NCBI GenBank assembly: GCA_000697335.1
Contig: JNEM01016767.1
Coordinates: forward strand, 1-12,440
DNA length: 12,440 bases
Direction of reading: 5' to 3'
Source of the DNA: Conidiobolus incongruus B7586
Lineage: Eukaryota; Entomophthoromycota; Entomophthoromycetes; Entomophthorales; Conidiobolaceae
The notes under the pieces were generated by a model. That model did no database searches, was not told where the DNA came from, and saw nothing but the letters and a program-made list of their open reading frames with translations. The position numbers and the translations under genes were made by a program. This document shows, in pieces, positions 9,166 to 12,440 of this stretch. How positions within the stretch are numbered: position 1 is the first letter of the stretch; the number at the start of each line of letters is the position of its first letter.

Positions 9166-9960
9166 TATATCAGTAAACAAAGTTTAATTAAGGTTTAGTA
9201 GAAAATGAGTTAACAATATATTAAGACTATATTGGAGAGAGTTAATAAGATAAAAATTGATAAATATAGTTCCAAGTATAAAAATATAGTAATAAATCAA
9301 AAAATAATAAACTTTAAGATAAAAAAGAGGAAACTGGCTTATTAATTGAATTAATGGTATTTATATTATTAAATTAGCCTTAAAGTATAAACTAATTAAT
9401 TTAGCGTTAAATCAAATATATCGAAATATATATATAATCATTTAGAGATTTAGTCTCGTAAAAATTCTAATAAATGATAATTTTTTATTGAATTATGTTT
9501 AAATAAAAAAGAATGAACATAATTTCATTTTCAGATATATATACCATATTAAACATATTAAATTAAATTTATTATGAATATTATCTATAAGATTCAATTA
9601 CCAATTAAATATAACATTAATAAAATGTTATGTCAAAATAATCTATTGAAATACTTAAAATCAAAAAGTGATATAGCGATAAATTATCGATTATTATAAT
9701 ATTTGAATTAATAAACCCATATTAGATTACCTTTAAAAAATATTATGAAATTAAAAAGATTAATTATTATATTTAATTACCACCAAATAGGTCTTGTGTA
9801 ATAAATGGAAGTAATGCTTTAATATTAAATATTTTACCTTAGAAAATTATTTTAATGATAATCACCACAATCAAATTTTTCTGAGAGAGAGAAGATACTA
9901 AATTAATAATATGAAATCTTCCATAAATTTTTTAATTTTATAATAAGGTACATGTTAACT
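9166..9960. other. Gene-free A+T-rich region
   Basis: Stops occur in all six frames and no RNA gene is recognisable. Homology with the flank of the first paralogue begins only at about 9965, so this region is outside the duplicated unit. Confidence 0.5.
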
Positions 9961-9977
9961 TTAGGTAAAAATATGAA

Positions 9978-9983
9978 TTTATT
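9978..9983 (-). terminator. Candidate polyadenylation signal AATAAA, second paralogue
   Basis: This minus-strand AATAAA corresponds in alignment to the hexamer at 2795-2800 beside the first gene and is embedded in the same local sequence (AATAAATTCATATTT on the minus strand). It lies about 150 bases after the stop of the membrane-segment frame. A closer minus-strand AATAAA at 10055-10060 is an alternative but is not shared. Confidence 0.35.
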
Positions 9984-10098
9984 ACCAAGGATTTTTTGAA
10001 TTATGTTTAAATATCTAAGTTGATTATATTTAATATTTAGAAACATCTATGTATTTTATTAAGCTTTTAAAAAAAGATAAATTGGATATCTTTTTGTC

Positions 10099-10127
10099 GA
10101 TACAAATAAGCAATTCGTAATTGTATC
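10099..10127. repeat. Inverted repeat in the 3' flank of the second paralogue
   Basis: GATACAA at 10099-10105 pairs with TTGTATC at 10121-10127. This is the counterpart of the 10-pair stem at 2911-2939 beside the first gene. The loop has diverged and the inner stem is shorter, while the outer seven pairs are kept in both copies. Confidence 0.4.
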
Positions 10128-10132
10128 AACAT

Positions 10133-10247
10133 TCAGAATATAAAATGGACTAAAAACAAATACAGCAAAATAACTCCTATGGTAATCATCATAAAAATGC
10201 TGATAAATAGATTGATAATATTTCCGTAGTTTTTGAATTTTATCCCC
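10133..10247 (-). CDS. Candidate 3' exon / C-terminal membrane anchor of the second paralogue
   Basis: Like its counterpart at 2945-3059, this short minus-strand frame is in phase with the gene just upstream, encodes a polar lead-in and then about 28 strongly hydrophobic residues, and ends with TGA at 10133-10135. Only three bases differ from the first copy; one replaces a Gln by His near the C-terminal end of the helix. The hydrophobic core is unchanged. As with the first copy, splicing or read-through would be needed to attach it to the upstream protein, and no transcript evidence is available here. Confidence 0.5.
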
Positions 10248-10301
10248 CTAATAAAATCATTTTTATTTAAGAATTCAACCTAATAAAATCCCCCAAGTAA
10301 C
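10248..10301 (-). other. Candidate short intron, 54 bases, overlapping the second gene end
   Basis: On the minus strand it begins GTTACTTGG and ends TTTTATTAG. It has the same length, position and phase as the candidate at 3060-3113. TTTTATTAG is again doubled 32 bases apart. A shorter 32-base GT-AG choice inside it would not preserve phase, so the 54-base version is the one consistent across both copies. Confidence 0.35.
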
Positions 10302-11164
10302 CCAGATTTATGATTAACCAAAGTATCATTTTCATATTTTTCTCTGATATGGTAATATAAAATCCCATCTTTCTCTTTTCCTTGGAGGTGAAGACCAAAA
10401 ATCTCTACAACCATATGCAATAGTTCAATATCGACGCCATCCAAATATATCCAAGATGTAGGTTTGTGGTCATCAATCTTAAAGCCCAATAAATTCAGGA
10501 AGGAGTTATCTTTTTCTTTCAATAAGTGATTCCAATTATGGATACACCCATTTTTGTTAACTCCAACACATACTGTAGCTAAGACAATATTGGCCATTAA
10601 TTTTGCATGTTCAGATTTCAAATTTTGAGTTATGATCGATTCTATATTACTAGTAATTTCCTGAATGCCTGTATCTAACCCATAACCCATAGTAAAATGG
10701 TCACCATAACGAAGACAGATAAACTCGTGGATATCAATGCCATACATTTCAAATACTCTAGCCTTGCTAAGTGATGATAATTTCTTCAAGCAGTCTGTTT
10801 TAAGAAGTTCAAAAGTGGAATTACCCTTCTGAAAGCCATTTGACAGTAAATCTCTATATGGTTTGGCAGTAGCATTAGACCATGCTGGTTCAAATCCACA
10901 CGAAGGAAGCACATTACGAGGCAAAGCAATCCTCTCATAGCTGTTTTCATAACTGTTGCAAGTTCTAATACCTGGAGGATTTGGTGGCCAGTCTAGTGAA
11001 TATGGAATATCGTTTCGTGTTACAATGCAAGTTGAATTTGAAGTACTATAAAAATCTTCATATGCGTAGGGGTTTAAAAGTTGAATAATTGGACCATCAA
11101 ATTTATAACTATCATAATTAAGAAAGATAATACAAAATGTTAATAACTTTAGTAAAACTACCAT
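10280..11164 (-). CDS. Secreted/surface glycoprotein of unknown family, paralogue 2
   Basis: The protein has 294 residues and is about two thirds identical to the product of 3092-3979, with one residue missing near position 179. I do not recognise the family. A signal peptide covers about residues 1-20 (hydrophobic LLKLLTFCIIFL core) and shares almost nothing with that of the paralogue except length, and FDGP again falls at 22-25. Cysteines at 46, 69, 89, 125, 150, 199 and 207 match the paralogue. Sequons at Asn97, Asn115 and Asn279 are shared, and Asn43 adds a fourth unique to this copy. Most substitutions lie in the first half, while the last 140 residues are about 80% identical. The ATG has a purine at -3 and G at +4. 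A hydrophobic segment follows the gene end in phase. Both copies appear intact, which argues for a maintained gene family rather than a gene and its dead copy. Confidence 0.85.
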   Translation of the reverse strand: MVVLLKLLTFCIIFLNYDSYKFDGPIIQLLNPYAYEDFYSTSNSTCIVTRNDIPYSLDWPPNPPGIRTCNSYENSYERIALPRNVLPSCGFEPAWSNATAKPYRDLLSNGFQKGNSTFELLKTDCLKKLSSLSKARVFEMYGIDIHEFICLRYGDHFTMGYGLDTGIQEITSNIESIITQNLKSEHAKLMANIVLATVCVGVNKNGCIHNWNHLLKEKDNSFLNLLGFKIDDHKPTSWIYLDGVDIELLHMVVEIFGLHLQGKEKDGILYYHIREKYENDTLVNHKSGLLGGFY

Positions 11165-12440
11165 TTCTGAAAGGCCCTGGTAAATTCGATTAAATGTATT
11201 ATAATATTAAATTGAATGATTACTTATTTAATGTCTCTAATTGATAATATTAAAATAATAAAACGTTAAAATTTCAGAATTATATATATTTTCTCCTAGC
11301 CACATTTTTATATTAATTTATATCTTCGTCCCCGTAATTTAAATTTAATAAATGATTTTTTTGTTAATCTAATAATTATAATTTAATCAATAATCGGGAT
11401 AATATTGTTTATATTATTAAAGATATCGGTCCTATTATAGGAAGCTTTATTTTAAAATTTTAGTTTTCGGATATTTGTGGGAAAATCAGGCTTAATATAT
11501 TTCATTAGTTATTTAAGATGTTACATTTTAAATTCCTTATCAACACTACCAGAGATTTTTACTCTAAATAAAGAAATTTCCAAGAATATGCAAAAAACAC
11601 TTTTGAATTACATAAAAAATGACTAGATAAAATTCCCATACCAATTTATTAATCATTATCCATATATAGTAATTAGGTTTAATAACATTGTTTTTATTTG
11701 GTAAATAACCTTTAATATAAAATATCATCGATATTATAAAAATATGAATGTATAAAAAATATTATAATATTACTTTAAAAATTTAATAATAAAAAATACT
11801 TTAAATTCCGATTTTTCATAAATATTAAAGTTTTAGATTTTATGATTAAAATAATTAGGAGAATTAATAGTATCAAATAATATTAATATATATATATTCA
11901 TCAATAATAATTTTTTATTATAAAGTTTTAATAAACTATTTTAATATTAAATTTAATAATGTTTAAATTAGAATAATCATTAAAAGACTCTTATCTTAAA
12001 AACTTTAGTATTTTACCATAAACCTTTTAAAATTATTAAAAATTTACAAGTAATTTATAAAAAAAATAATCTATCAAAAACTTGTATTTGTTGCTAGATT
12101 TGCTATTTTAAAGCAAGAAAGAAAACTACCAAAATATAGCAAATTAATTTTTCAGATATTATTTCAACTATTAGTAAAATATAATATATTGAAAAATATA
12201 TCTTTTATTATAACTAAAATATTTTTATATTATTTAAATATATTTTTATAAATGAATTTTATAGAATTAAGATTAAGCTGTATTTAATTAATAACCATAT
12301 ATAATAAGACTTTGTAATTTAATCAATATTTATATAGTTAAAATAATTATAATTAAATAAAATTTATTAAAATTCAATCAAAAAAAGGTATATATAATGT
12401 TTATCATAAATAATGAATTAAAATTCTTTTTATATTTAGT
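11165..12440. other. 5' flank of the second paralogue and gene-free A+T-rich DNA
   Basis: The first few hundred bases should contain the promoter of the minus-strand gene at 10280-11164, but no motif stands out from composition. A small palindrome TCCTATTATAGGA lies at about 11430-11445. From about 11600 to the end the sequence is plain A+T-rich DNA with no reading frame, RNA gene or repeat that I can support. Confidence 0.5.

Larger units (their letters stand above)
9965..11164 (-). repeat. Duplicated unit, second copy (partner 2780-3979)
   Basis: The second gene and about 315 bases of its 3' flank match 2780-3979 in the same orientation. The 3' flank aligns without gaps from the gene end to the inverted repeat, then with small indels to the shared AATAAA. 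The 5' flanks match only weakly. The unit therefore arose by duplication of a gene with its 3' end, followed by uneven divergence. No terminal repeats, target-site duplications or poly-A tail mark it as transposed or retrocopied. Confidence 0.7.

Noticed and set aside
10280-11164. The second copy as a processed retrocopy of the first
   Set aside because: No poly-A tract or target-site duplication is seen, the 3' flank including the candidate intron and distal flank is shared, and both frames are intact.

Overview
The window is eukaryotic nuclear-type DNA of very low G+C, roughly four-fifths A+T by eye and clearly higher in the middle. It has long gene-free stretches, no operon structure, and only two substantial genes in 12.4 kb. 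Both genes are on the minus strand and begin with a secretion signal. The base composition would fit an A+T-rich invertebrate, parasite or protist. Nothing in the sequence fixes the species.

The two genes (3092-3979 and 10280-11164) are paralogues in the same orientation, about 6.3 kb apart. Each encodes a secreted or surface glycoprotein of about 295 residues that I do not recognise. The two products are about two thirds identical by eye, with one single-residue gap, seven shared cysteines and three shared N-glycosylation sequons. Identity rises steadily from the signal peptide (almost none) to the C-terminus (about 80%).

The most interesting signal lies just past the end of both reading frames. 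About 115 bases in the same phase encode a strongly hydrophobic, membrane-spanning type of segment that ends at its own stop. These bases differ at only 3 positions between the copies, fewer than in the genes themselves. In both copies a GT-AG pair bounds 54 bases (a multiple of three) across the annotated gene end. Use of it would give a membrane-anchored isoform and non-use a secreted one. This is inferred and unproven. The homology continues through a shared inverted repeat to a shared minus-strand AATAAA.

Other structure is sparse. There is a strong 16-pair hairpin at 2510-2558, a conspicuous island of higher G+C at about 4640-4995 with no recognisable gene, and small less A+T-rich patches near 880-960, 5930-6015 and 9120-9165. 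A block at about 6400-9110 is extremely A+T-rich and contains an (AT)16 microsatellite. I see no tRNA, rRNA, CRISPR array, transposase, reverse transcriptase or other mobile-element hallmark. The two genes are therefore treated as members of a host gene family.
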